Origin: DATAPD01 sp036265385
GTDB lineage: Bacteria > Acidobacteriota > Terriglobia > Terriglobales > Acidobacteriaceae
DNA: 64,000 nt
Reading direction: 5' to 3'
Assembly (NCBI GenBank): GCA_036265385.1
Contig: DATAPD010000042.1
Span: 248,001 to 312,000, forward strand
Positions 1-7,994 of the stretch are shown piece by piece (within the stretch, counting starts at the first letter, position 1; the number at the start of each line of letters is the position of its first letter). Both the position numbers and the translations under genes were made by a program. A model generated the notes under the pieces. That model worked only from the letters and a program-made list of their open reading frames with translations. It was not told where the DNA came from and searched no databases.

Positions 1-161
1 GTGTTTTTTAATTACTTCACCATGGGAACCTATCACGTTTGCGTAATGATTTGGTTGTTCTACGCGTGGGCGCCAGAACGCTACATGACGTTTTCGCCTT
101 TAGCTGTGCGTGAGAACACTCTTGAAGGATGGAATCTTGCACTGAAGAGGGTGATCGAACG

Positions 162-677
162 ATGAACGCCGGATTGATACTCGTGGTTTGCGCCATCTTA
201 GCGTTAGGTTTCCTTTCATGGATGGCGTGGAAAACTCGCAGTCGGCGCAACCTGCGAGATCTTTACGACATCGATCTTCAAGCTTTCGAAAACTTGGCCT
301 GCGCCGATGAAGAGAAATTTCTGAGAACAAGACTTCGCGGAGGCGAGTTCCGCAGAATTCAGCGTGAGAGACTCCGCGCGACAATGGAATATGTTTCGGG
401 GATCGCTCACAACGCCGAGGTTCTTCTGCAAATGGGTTCGTCAGCTCTGCGCGACTCCGATCCTGCAGTCGCGAATGCTGCAAAACACGTAGTCGACGAA
501 GCCAGCAAATTGCGACTCAACGCGCAAGTCGCGCGCGTGAAACTACTGACAGCGATGCTTTGGCCCGGTATACGCATCGAACCGAGTGGAGTACTCGAAC
601 CATATCGCAAACTTAAGTCAATCGCCGCAGTGTTGGAAGTGGCTAATTCCCATCTCGGAACTGTCCACGTAGCCTGA
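162..677 (+). CDS. Hypothetical single-pass membrane protein
   Basis: I do not recognise this 171-residue protein. It opens with a hydrophobic helix (about residues 3-20) followed at once by a basic stretch (WKTRSRRNLR), so the remaining roughly 145 residues probably sit in the cytoplasm. That part is rich in Arg, Glu and Ala and looks all-helical. The ATG at 162 is preferred over the in-frame ATG at 129, which would put 11 charged or polar residues before the membrane helix. No Shine-Dalgarno is convincing. It stands alone, with no operon partner in the window. Confidence 0.6.
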   Translation: MNAGLILVVCAILALGFLSWMAWKTRSRRNLRDLYDIDLQAFENLACADEEKFLRTRLRGGEFRRIQRERLRATMEYVSGIAHNAEVLLQMGSSALRDSDPAVANAAKHVVDEASKLRLNAQVARVKLLTAMLWPGIRIEPSGVLEPYRKLKSIAAVLEVANSHLGTVHVA

Positions 678-989
678 CCTCTAACTGTCGTCTCTGCCGG
701 GAATGCAACCCTAGTTGACCAATATTCGGCACTGATTCACGACCCCTACTTCAGAAACACTGAGAGAGTCCTTGGTCAGTGGAGAGAGATTTCCATGCGT
801 CGCGTTCCGCAACTAGGCAAATTCTTGAGATATCGGTAGTTTTCACCCGGTAGTTCCTTTCGGTACGAAAGAACGCTCCCTTTGCCATTGCTGGAATCCT
901 TCGTGCGACTCCTTGTCACGTAATTCTTAATTCTTGTTTAGGAGTGTCGCACCCGGCAGCGCAATAAGCGCGAGTGCGGCGGGGCAATC
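678..989. other. Intergenic region with one clear hairpin
   Basis: These 312 bases hold no gene I can support. The only structure seen is a near-perfect inverted repeat at 854-875 (left arm GTTCcTTTCG, loop GTA, right arm CGAAAGAAC, one bulged C). It has no following T-run, so it looks more like a leader hairpin or protein site than a terminator. I looked for a GEMM-type c-di-GMP riboswitch because the downstream gene is a secreted adhesin-like protein, and did not find its motifs. Confidence 0.4.
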
Positions 990-2147
990 ATGTGGCATAA
1001 GTTCGTGTTTCTGACTCATATCTCTCTGCTTTTCCTCTTGTTTGCAATTTTCACTTCTGAAGCCGGCGCACAAACGTGGATCAGTTCGGTGAGTGCAACG
1101 ACGACAACAAACCAGGCAATCGTCCGATGGATTACGGCTGTTCCGGCTGATTCCCAAATCAAATGGGGCAAGACGACGGGTTACGGCAGCCGAAATGGGA
1201 GAGATCCGCTACTCCTGACAACCCACGCAATGACCATCAGCGGATTGTCTGCTGGAATGACTTATCACTTCCGTGTGATGTCGACCGACGCTAGTGGCGC
1301 GATGGTGACGAGCATGGATTATTCCTTCGGCACCGCCTCCGGGGTGATCGCCGTTTCAGTGACGCCTTTTACTGCGACGATCTCCTCTGGCGGTACACAG
1401 CAGTTCACTGCTTCTGTCACGAACTGTGCAGACAAGTCCGTCACCTGGTCGTCAACTACCGGAAGCGTGAACGCTAACGGTCTGTTCACTGCGCCGAACG
1501 TCACTGCCGATACAACTGTGACAGTAAAAGCGACGAGCGTCACCGATCCAACAAAATCGGCATCCGCAACAGTCATCGTGAAGGCGCCGGCACCTGCGCT
1601 GAGTGTGACTCCCCCAAGCCTGTCTTTCTCGGCACAACAGGGTGGGAGCGACCCGGCCTGGCAAACTGTAGATGTAAGAAACACGGGTGGCGGAACTCTG
1701 ACCTTCTCAGCCTCAACGGATGCCGCATGGCTCAGAGTTTCTCCAGCGAGTGGCAATGCCCCGGCAACGCTGCAGGTTAACGCCGCGATAGCGGGGTTAG
1801 TTCCGGGCACGTACACAGGGCATGTCACGGTAACAGCTCCGGGTGCATCGGGTTCGCCGAAAACAATCAGCGTCTCTTTCTCTGTGACCTCTCCGCCGAT
1901 TGCTCACTCGGTTGACCTGAACTGGAATGCCAGCACGAGTTCCAACGTGGTGAGCTACAGCGCATATCGGGGGACGAGCAATGGTGGCCCGTACGAACTG
2001 TTGGCCAGTGCAATTACCGGATTGAGATACACGGACCGAACTGTCGTCGCGGGCATGAAGTACTACTACGTGGTGACCGCGGTGGACGATTCGGGCCTGG
2101 AGAGCGCTTTCTCGAGCGAGGCAGTAGCGACAGTACCCTCGCCCTGA
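990..2147 (+). CDS. Secreted multidomain Ig/Fn3 surface protein
   Basis: The protein has a Sec signal peptide (about residues 1-27, ending AGAQ) and four beta-sandwich domains in a row. These are an Fn3-like module (about 30-115), a bacterial Ig-like Big_2 module (118-200, with TWSSTTGSVNANGLFTAP), a BACON-like module (205-300, with AAWLRVSPASG), and a second Fn3 module (305-385, with YYYVVTAVDDSGLES). There is no catalytic motif. Such proteins usually sit at the cell surface and bind carbohydrate or protein, but the ligand here is unknown. A purine-rich GGCGGGGC precedes the ATG. Confidence 0.8.
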   Translation: MWHKFVFLTHISLLFLLFAIFTSEAGAQTWISSVSATTTTNQAIVRWITAVPADSQIKWGKTTGYGSRNGRDPLLLTTHAMTISGLSAGMTYHFRVMSTDASGAMVTSMDYSFGTASGVIAVSVTPFTATISSGGTQQFTASVTNCADKSVTWSSTTGSVNANGLFTAPNVTADTTVTVKATSVTDPTKSASATVIVKAPAPALSVTPPSLSFSAQQGGSDPAWQTVDVRNTGGGTLTFSASTDAAWLRVSPASGNAPATLQVNAAIAGLVPGTYTGHVTVTAPGASGSPKTISVSFSVTSPPIAHSVDLNWNASTSSNVVSYSAYRGTSNGGPYELLASAITGLRYTDRTVVAGMKYYYVVTAVDDSGLESAFSSEAVATVPSP

Positions 2148-2163
2148 GAATCACGGTGAAGCG

Positions 2164-3024
2164 TCATTCGCAGGGCTTGCGATTGGCGGGCTGAAATTGA
2201 TCGAACTGTGCATCCTGCTGACGCTCGTACTTGCCGCGTGGAGTCTTGCCGTACGAGCGTTCACCGCGACAGTAGTAAAGGCCGGTGTGCAGGTCGACCC
2301 AGACTTTCGCATCGGGGTTTCCATCATCGGACGGAGCAGCCTGCGCTTTCAGGCCGGCATGCTCGAGTACGTTATCCACGACAGGGAACTTCTGTTCGAT
2401 CGACGAGCGATAGTAAGTCCAGCCAAATCCGGCGCTGATGGCAATCACAAGAGCGATCGCCCCTTTCTTGAAGAATGAGGGTGTCAGCACCGGAGAAGAC
2501 GGAGGCGCACCCAGATCACTAGCCGCCTCCCTCGCGAGGAAGCGCAGAGCTTCGCGTTTTCGTTCAGAAAGTGGTTCCTCGGACGTCGATTTGGGCTGGC
2601 CACCATCCACATAACTGCGCAGGATCGTTTCAGCAATGCGCGGTGAGAAGAACGTTCTCCCTTCTTGTATTGCGCGGAGCGCCGGCAGCAAGTCCCGTGT
2701 AGCGTGGGCTTTCAGAACATATCCGAGCGCTCCGGCGTCAAATGCCGCGCGCGCACCAGCCAGCGAGTCATCCAGGCCCAAAGCGACAACCTTCAAAGTA
2801 GAGTGTTTCTCTGCCAGCAGTCGTACTGCTCCAAGCGCGGCAGATGGAGGCAGGTTGCTGTCGACGAACGCGATTTCTGCACGCTGGGCTAAGACCTTAT
2901 CGATTGCCTCATCACAATTGGCAGCAGAGATGACTTCTGAATCAGGATTTGATGTGATGATGCCAGTCAGCAGTTCGCGGATAATCTCGTCCGGCTCTGC
3001 GACCAGAATACGAAGGGCAGCCAT
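2164..3024 (-). CDS. Membrane-tethered response regulator with extracytoplasmic C-terminal domain
   Basis: Residues 4-135 form an intact receiver domain with the phosphoacceptor Asp55 (FVDSNLPP), the acidic pair E10/D12 and the conserved Lys105 (YVLK). In NarL/LuxR regulators a DNA-binding helix-turn-helix would follow. Here only its first helix is recognisable (PLSERKREALRFLA, 151-164). It is followed by a linker, a transmembrane helix (about 188-205) and a roughly 50-residue tail with WVDLHTGLYYCRGERSYGKT. I recall similar Tyr/Gly/Cys tails in other acidobacterial proteins. The start at 3024 removes a 26-residue extension lacking receiver similarity. A TATAAT lies on the minus strand at 3046-3051. 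Confidence 0.8.
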   Translation of the reverse strand: MAALRILVAEPDEIIRELLTGIITSNPDSEVISAANCDEAIDKVLAQRAEIAFVDSNLPPSAALGAVRLLAEKHSTLKVVALGLDDSLAGARAAFDAGALGYVLKAHATRDLLPALRAIQEGRTFFSPRIAETILRSYVDGGQPKSTSEEPLSERKREALRFLAREAASDLGAPPSSPVLTPSFFKKGAIALVIAISAGFGWTYYRSSIEQKFPVVDNVLEHAGLKAQAAPSDDGNPDAKVWVDLHTGLYYCRGERSYGKTPRGKYERQQDAQFDQFQPANRKPCE

Positions 3025-3145
3025 ACAATTTCTCGAAGTGCGCCCATTATAGGCGAGAGCAGGTGGGCTAGCGAGCGCCCCTTCTGCTGTTCGATTACGC
3101 ACTAGCCAGAGCCAAAACTAGTCAAGCTCCCATCTCGATCTACGC

Positions 3146-5119
3146 CTAGTCCGTAACGCGATGGTGCGTCTGTCGGCGGCTCCGTACTCCATCCGATAAC
3201 TGAAGATCGAGATCGGCGGGAGCATCTTCCATTTCCGCTTGACCTCCACGCAGAAACCCTCGGACTTCGCCAGTCTTCTGATCGCGAATCATCAGAACGG
3301 GGTAGCGCTCTGCATCCCACCTGAACTGCATCGAGTGATTGGGAAGTTCGATGGTCTGCACTGCTGTTTCCGCTTGCGGGGCTGCCTCTGACAATTCAGG
3401 CGTACTCTCGCGCGTCACGCGTCTCGTCAACTCTTGTCCATCGCGCGTAGCAAGCCGCAACCCGGCCACTGATCTCATCCCCGCAGCCGACAGGGGGAGC
3501 ACAAACGAGAACAATCGGACGGACTGTCCCTCGGGAAGGTCGTCAATCTGATATGCCTCGAATGATTGTGTGCTTAAGACATTCCCCGCCAGGTCGCGCG
3601 CCTCAATCTGATACTGTCCGGGTGTCGGACGTTCTCCCGTGAATCGGGTGCGGAATGCCGGCTCAAGTGTGACCTTCCCATCCTCGATGCGTCCCCAGAT
3701 GAGCAGGCCATCCTCGGTGGTTGCGTTCGTTACATCGGGAACCACGTCTCCCAGCGAACTCGCCGCTCGAAACGCCAACTCGCCTTTATAGGTGTAGTCG
3801 CTGATCCACTGTGTGTTGCAATAACCCATGATGTCGGTGTACGTCGATTCATTCTTCAAGTTGCCGTTCGTCGCGAAAACATCCCAGCCAGGAACACCGA
3901 TAATTCCCAGGTTGTAAGGATAATTAGGATCAGGATTCGAAGCGCCTCCGCAAGGACTGTGCTCGCGCCCGAAATTGTGGCCCTCTTCATGAGCCAGCAC
4001 GTATGTTGCGCTTGGAAAAAAGTCCCAACCAATCGCGGCCGGATGCCCCACAAAGCCAAGACCCGCGACGCCGCTCGTGTAGCTCACGTGCACCACGCCG
4101 AAGTAATAACGGCTTGTTGCCCCATCCGCCGTTCGTTTTGCGTCCAGTTCGTTCAGCACCGTGCTCCAACCCGTCCCTGAACTGGTAAGGTTAGTCGCAC
4201 TTGAAGTCATCGTCGATCCCACTGCGATATCGATCGCGTCCGGTACCGGATGCAGTCTTTGCGCTGTATCCAGCCAACTTTCTTTCGTGCGCGTCGCTGA
4301 CGTGACTGACCCCGTCAGAGAGCCAGTCTTCACCGGTACAAGCGTGATCTTCCATTGTTTGAGAGTCCGCACGTCAAGATTCGCGGTGAAAGAATTGTTC
4401 CCCTTGTTCGATTCCTGGATCAATCCGGAAGGATCGACATCCGCGATCACCTGCGTGGAAGGCTGAATCCATGCGGAGGGAACCGCCGCATCCCACGAAT
4501 TCGACGTGTTCGCATCGATGCTGGTTGGCACCGAAGCCGCAGGCGCATTGATGGTGAGGGTATTAGTAGTCGCGCCCGTGATAAACCGCACTCGCACCTG
4601 AGGTGTCACGCTGTTTGGATTGTTCGCTCGCACAAACACCCGCACCCAGGCGCTTCGGTCTTTCACAAGTGGAACAGCTGGAGATGGATAGTTTTGCGTG
4701 GCTTGCGTGACATACAGGCCATCAACCGTGAGGTCCAGCGTTCCAGAAGAAGTGTTCACCGTAAAATTGGCAGTAGATGTCGCCGTTCCGCTCGAAGTCG
4801 TTACCGTGATCTTGCCCGTCGTGGCTCCCGCAGGGACGGAGGCCGTCACCGAAGTCCCACTGCTCACCGTGAAAGTTGCAGTTGTCCCATTGAACCGAAC
4901 CGCGCTCGTCGCCGAGAGATTAGTGCCCGTAATCGTTACGGAATCGCCAGCCAGGCCGCTGGTGGGAACGAAACTCGTGATCGATGGAGTCTTCAGAGGC
5001 GCTGCAGGGGTCGAGGTGCCGCCACCACCGCCACATGCGACCAGCGCGACTACAAGGACGAATAATGATGTCGATTTAGCGCCGATAAACCGCCGAACAG
5101 GGGAATAGTCCCGGGGCAT
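3146..5119 (-). CDS. Lipoprotein metzincin metalloprotease with TIG and CARDB-like domains
   Basis: A lipobox (LVAC, Cys29) shows lipoprotein export. Next come an IPT/TIG module (about 45-125) and a CARDB-like module (about 128-255, ending GLIQESNKGNNSFTANLDV). The catalytic domain contains HEEGHNFGREH (residues 377-387), which fits the HExxHxxGxxH zinc signature. DIMGYC some 40 residues later fits the metzincin Met-turn. The C-terminal 200 residues look like beta-sandwich appendages. The family hydrolyses peptide bonds with a three-His zinc site; the substrate is unknown. No recognisable inhibitor gene lies nearby. Confidence 0.85.
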   Translation of the reverse strand: MPRDYSPVRRFIGAKSTSLFVLVVALVACGGGGGTSTPAAPLKTPSITSFVPTSGLAGDSVTITGTNLSATSAVRFNGTTATFTVSSGTSVTASVPAGATTGKITVTTSSGTATSTANFTVNTSSGTLDLTVDGLYVTQATQNYPSPAVPLVKDRSAWVRVFVRANNPNSVTPQVRVRFITGATTNTLTINAPAASVPTSIDANTSNSWDAAVPSAWIQPSTQVIADVDPSGLIQESNKGNNSFTANLDVRTLKQWKITLVPVKTGSLTGSVTSATRTKESWLDTAQRLHPVPDAIDIAVGSTMTSSATNLTSSGTGWSTVLNELDAKRTADGATSRYYFGVVHVSYTSGVAGLGFVGHPAAIGWDFFPSATYVLAHEEGHNFGREHSPCGGASNPDPNYPYNLGIIGVPGWDVFATNGNLKNESTYTDIMGYCNTQWISDYTYKGELAFRAASSLGDVVPDVTNATTEDGLLIWGRIEDGKVTLEPAFRTRFTGERPTPGQYQIEARDLAGNVLSTQSFEAYQIDDLPEGQSVRLFSFVLPLSAAGMRSVAGLRLATRDGQELTRRVTRESTPELSEAAPQAETAVQTIELPNHSMQFRWDAERYPVLMIRDQKTGEVRGFLRGGQAEMEDAPADLDLQLSDGVRSRRQTHHRVTD

Positions 5120-5260
5120 AATGCCTCATTCTTGGTTGCTTCCAAGGATCGTGCAAGAACCGCCGGTTGCTGTACTACCGGCCATCGACGCCTCAGGGAA
5201 TTGGGGTGTACGGAAAGAATAACTCACAGCGACGATGGGCGTCGGTGGCATGTCCGACAG

Positions 5261-5722
5261 TTAGGAATGTTCCTTCCAGCCCCGGTCGACCCGTTCAAGA
5301 ATGGAAGTGGCTTGGAACAAGGTCTCCATTTCCGCTACCTCCAGTAGTTTAAGCTGTGCCGCCAGTGCCGCGACCCTCCGCCTTCGCCCGGCGTGAAGCA
5401 GTTTTGTTCCCTTAGCGGTTGGGCGAATCAAAATCCGCCGACCATCCTTCTCATCGCCGACAATCTCAATCAATGCGGCGCGTTGCAGCGCATCCACAAT
5501 GCGACTCATTGTCGGAGGCTTAACTTGCTCAGCAGCAGCAAGTTGCTTCAGAGACATGGCGCCACCGAACACCAGCACCGAAAGTGCGGACAGGCGCGCC
5601 GGGCCTAAACCCGTCGCGCTGTCTTGTCTACGGACGTGGCGCAACAGGTGGATGGCAGCCGAATGCAACCGATCGGCCACGGACTCAGGGTCGTTCGCGA
5701 TTTTGCTCTTGCTTTCTTTCAT
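5261..5722 (-). CDS. MarR family transcriptional regulator
   Basis: This 153-residue protein has the MarR layout: N-terminal dimer helices, a winged helix (about 50-110, with SLKQLAAAEQVKPPTMSRIVDALQ as the recognition region and DGRRILIRPTAKG as the wing) and C-terminal dimer helices. It is divergent from a VOC-family gene. The short gap between them carries a 19-bp inverted repeat 7 bases before this start codon, so it probably represses itself and its neighbour. The ligand is not evident. Confidence 0.88.
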   Translation of the reverse strand: MKESKSKIANDPESVADRLHSAAIHLLRHVRRQDSATGLGPARLSALSVLVFGGAMSLKQLAAAEQVKPPTMSRIVDALQRAALIEIVGDEKDGRRILIRPTAKGTKLLHAGRRRRVAALAAQLKLLEVAEMETLFQATSILERVDRGWKEHS

Positions 5723-5728
5723 GCAATA

Positions 5729-5747
5729 TAGTTAGCTATGCTAACTA
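5729..5747. promoter_or_regulatory. Probable MarR operator between divergent genes
   Basis: Perfect inverted repeat TAGTTAGC-TAT-GCTAACTA in the 49-bp gap between the MarR gene and the VOC gene. Its size and symmetry fit a dimeric winged-helix repressor. That it serves the adjacent MarR protein is inferred from position. Confidence 0.65.
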
Positions 5748-5771
5748 ATTCGAGGTAAGGAGACAAGCACC

Positions 5772-6167
5772 ATGACTGCCGCAACCGCAACCATCGGAAT
5801 TTCCAAAATCGGGCAGATCGCCGTTCGCGTTCACGATGTCGACCGGGCGACAGCATTTTATCGGGACGTGCTCGGCCTGTCTTTTTTGTTCTCCACTGGT
5901 GCATTGACGTTTTTCAATTGCGGCGGCGTCCGTTTGATGTTGTCGAAAGCCGAAAAACCTGAATTCGATCATCCGGGTTCAATCCTTTACTTCGTGGTTC
6001 CCGATATCCACGCCGCCTTTGCGCAAATGAAGAGTGCCGGTGCACGTTTTGAAGATGAGCCTCACCTCATTGCGAAATTGCCCGACCATGATCTGTGGAT
6101 GACTTTCTTCAAGGATCCTGAAGGCAATACCCTTTCCTTGATGAGCGAAGTCCGTGCCGCGGCATGA
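5772..6167 (+). CDS. VOC family protein (glyoxalase/bleomycin-resistance fold)
   Basis: A 131-residue single VOC unit with paired beta-alpha-beta-beta-beta modules. Visible signatures are IAVRVHDVDRATAFYRDVLGL at the N-terminus and FFKDPEGNTLSLMSE at the C-terminus, the latter carrying the usual metal-ligand Glu region. Family members are metal-dependent lyases, dioxygenases or drug-binding proteins; the substrate cannot be told from sequence. AGGTAAGGAG precedes the ATG. It is divergent from a MarR gene with a shared operator, suggesting ligand-induced detoxification. Confidence 0.85.
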   Translation: MTAATATIGISKIGQIAVRVHDVDRATAFYRDVLGLSFLFSTGALTFFNCGGVRLMLSKAEKPEFDHPGSILYFVVPDIHAAFAQMKSAGARFEDEPHLIAKLPDHDLWMTFFKDPEGNTLSLMSEVRAAA

Positions 6168-6276
6168 TGAAGTGGCCATAATCTGATAATTTCGTAATCG
6201 GAGCTTTCGACGACGCACAGACCTCCTAGCTCGTCGCTATCGAAACTCCTGAGCTTCAATTCGTTCTGGAGGCCTT

Positions 6277-6492
6277 ATGGAAGGTGTTGCGGGAATCACG
6301 ATGGGCTCGCGTCGCAATGAAGACATTGCGCTCGATCTGATGAAGTTTGTCGCTATGACAACAGGATACGGAAAAACAAGTTCGTCAGGGGTGGGGTTCC
6401 AGGGTGGCGGGGCGGCGTCAAAGCCTGAGGAGTACGCATCCCATTTGCTGGAACTGTACGGCAAATGCATGGCAGCAGTTGAGAAGAAGTAA
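6277..6492 (+). CDS. Small conserved hypothetical protein
   Basis: A 71-residue protein with a good ribosome site (TGGAGG, 7 bases before the ATG). It begins MEGVAGITMGSRRNEDIALDLMKFVAMTTGYGK and ends in an amphipathic helix (YASHLLELYGKCMAAVEKK), with a Gly/Ser-rich middle. It resembles small conserved proteins I associate with Acidobacteria, but no function is known to me. No signal peptide or membrane segment is present. It stands alone between the VOC gene and the HdeD-like gene. Confidence 0.65.
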   Translation: MEGVAGITMGSRRNEDIALDLMKFVAMTTGYGKTSSSGVGFQGGGAASKPEEYASHLLELYGKCMAAVEKK

Positions 6493-6631
6493 ATAGAGAA
6501 AGATGTCTCTCATTCACTTTAGAAAAACAAATAGGCCTCGCGGACATTTGTATCCGAAAACTCATTTTTAGGATTACAATGCCCCACCTTAGGGACGGTG
6601 ACCCTAACTCAAGTCTGGACGAGGAGGTACC

Positions 6632-7219
6632 GTGGCCATATCGGTGTTGTCTTCCGCAGAGCGTGTCCGGCAAGCATCAGGCTGGTCGATGATTTGGGGT
6701 TTGGCTCTCGTAGTGTTTGGGATGCTGGCAATCTCTTCGCCCGGGATTGCCGCCGTCGCTGTAAGCGTCTTCATTTCTTGGATGATTGTCTTCGCTGGCG
6801 TTGTGCACCTGGTGCTCGCCTTCCACGCCCACCGCACCAAAGCGATGATCTGGAAAGCGCTGATAGGCGTGGCCTACATCGGATTCGGCATTTATCTCCT
6901 TTCACATCCTCTCTTGAGCGTGGCATCGTTAACGCTCCTGCTGGCGACACTCTTCCTTGTTGAGGGCGTGCTCGACATCATGGTGTGGTGGAAGCTGAGG
7001 GGCGCGGAGGGTGCCAACTGGGTACTGATGGATGCCATCGTAACCCTCGTGCTGGGCGGATTGATCTACGCGCACTGGCCATCGAGTTCCATGTGGGCCA
7101 TTGGAACCTTGGTTGGCGTCAGCATGATTATGAGTGGTCTCTCGCGCATCGGGCTATCGTTCACCTCTAGGCGAGTGAAGCGACAGTCGGGCACTGCAGC
7201 ATTCGCAAAGGCCGCATAA
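6632..7219 (+). CDS. HdeD family (DUF308) membrane protein
   Basis: A 195-residue polytopic protein with about six transmembrane helices and the repeated pattern of DUF308/HdeD proteins (GLALVVFGMLAISSPGIAAVAV; LIGVAYIGFGIYLLSHPL; TLLLATLFLVEGVLDIMVWW). E. coli HdeD is linked to acid resistance; the molecular role is unknown. Translation starts at GTG 6632 behind a strong GAGGAGG. The gene ends just before a bidirectional terminator. Confidence 0.85.
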   Translation: MAISVLSSAERVRQASGWSMIWGLALVVFGMLAISSPGIAAVAVSVFISWMIVFAGVVHLVLAFHAHRTKAMIWKALIGVAYIGFGIYLLSHPLLSVASLTLLLATLFLVEGVLDIMVWWKLRGAEGANWVLMDAIVTLVLGGLIYAHWPSSSMWAIGTLVGVSMIMSGLSRIGLSFTSRRVKRQSGTAAFAKAA

Positions 7220-7233
7220 CTGACAGATCAAAG

Positions 7234-7277
7234 TAAAAAAATTAAGGGACGAGCTTTTGGCTCGTCCCTTAATTTTT
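7234..7277. terminator. Bidirectional Rho-independent terminator
   Basis: A long hairpin (arms AAATTAAGGGACGAGC and GCTCGTCCCTTAATTT around a TTTTG loop) with A-runs on one side and T-runs on the other. It sits between the convergent HdeD-like and histone-like genes and can serve both. Confidence 0.9.
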
Positions 7278-7291
7278 GGTAGTTATCGAAC

Positions 7292-7699
7292 CTAGCGGCG
7301 GCGTCCCTTCTTGCGCGCTGCCTTCTTTGCGGGACGTTTTGCTTTCTTCGCAGCTTTCTTGGGTGCCTTCTTCTTCGCAGTTTTTTTAGCTGCTTTCTTC
7401 TTTGTAGCTTTCTTAGGCGCTTTTTTCTTGGCGGCTTTCTTCTTTGGAGCTTTGCTCGGCGCTTTTCTCTTTGGACCGCCGCCACCAGTGGAATCTGGCG
7501 CGGGCTTCTCCTCGCGTGCAGCAGCGGGTGCGGGTTCGGGTTCCGGCTCGGATTCGTCCACGTCCGCTACACCGGATTCTTCTTCCTCTTCTTCTTCGTA
7601 TTCTTCGTCTTCCTCCAGCGATTCGCCGTAAGCGCCGCTGTCTCCATACTCATCCATTTCGTCATCACGTCCGTAGAGCGTCTCGTCGTAAAAGGTCAT
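7292..7699 (-). CDS. Histone H1-like Lys/Ala-rich protein with acidic N-terminal half
   Basis: The 135-residue protein is split by charge. Residues 1-60 are very acidic (EEDEEYEEEEEEE), and about residues 74-135 are AKKAP/AKKKA repeats like eukaryotic histone H1 tails and bacterial HctA/Hc1-like proteins. The basic tail should bind nucleic acid; the acidic half may block or tune that binding or recruit partners. AGGAGG precedes the ATG. There is no membrane segment. The repeat-rich coding sequence could also give a ribosome-associated role, which cannot be excluded. Confidence 0.75.
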   Translation of the reverse strand: MTFYDETLYGRDDEMDEYGDSGAYGESLEEDEEYEEEEEEESGVADVDESEPEPEPAPAAAREEKPAPDSTGGGGPKRKAPSKAPKKKAAKKKAPKKATKKKAAKKTAKKKAPKKAAKKAKRPAKKAARKKGRRR

Positions 7700-7994
7700 C
7701 GATCCTCCTGAGGGTTACGGCTGCTCTCCGTGCCAGGGCCGTGGCGAAGAGCACGAGAAAAATAACCATACCACCGAAACAACGTATCCGTTGAAGCGGC
7801 GCGGATTATAGCACAGCGATTTCATGCAGGCAGTGCTCTGAAACCGCGCGGAAATTTCCACGCAATGAGTATCGAGAATGCGTTTCGTGCGTCCAATATT
7901 CTTGGAATCCGAAACGGTCCTTCCGGCGCAGCACTTCGTGCGATTGTCAGGTAAGATTATGTTTACTTTCCATTGGTCCTAGAGGGGGAAATCA

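Noticed and set aside
690..989. c-di-GMP (GEMM) riboswitch upstream of the adhesin-like gene
   Set aside because: The conserved GEMM core and tetraloop-receptor arrangement were not found; only one simple hairpin is present.
7311..7631. Antisense ORF rich in Phe/Ala opposite the histone-like gene
   Set aside because: It is the complement of Lys/Ala codon repeats; the minus-strand frame has the ribosome site and sensible protein.
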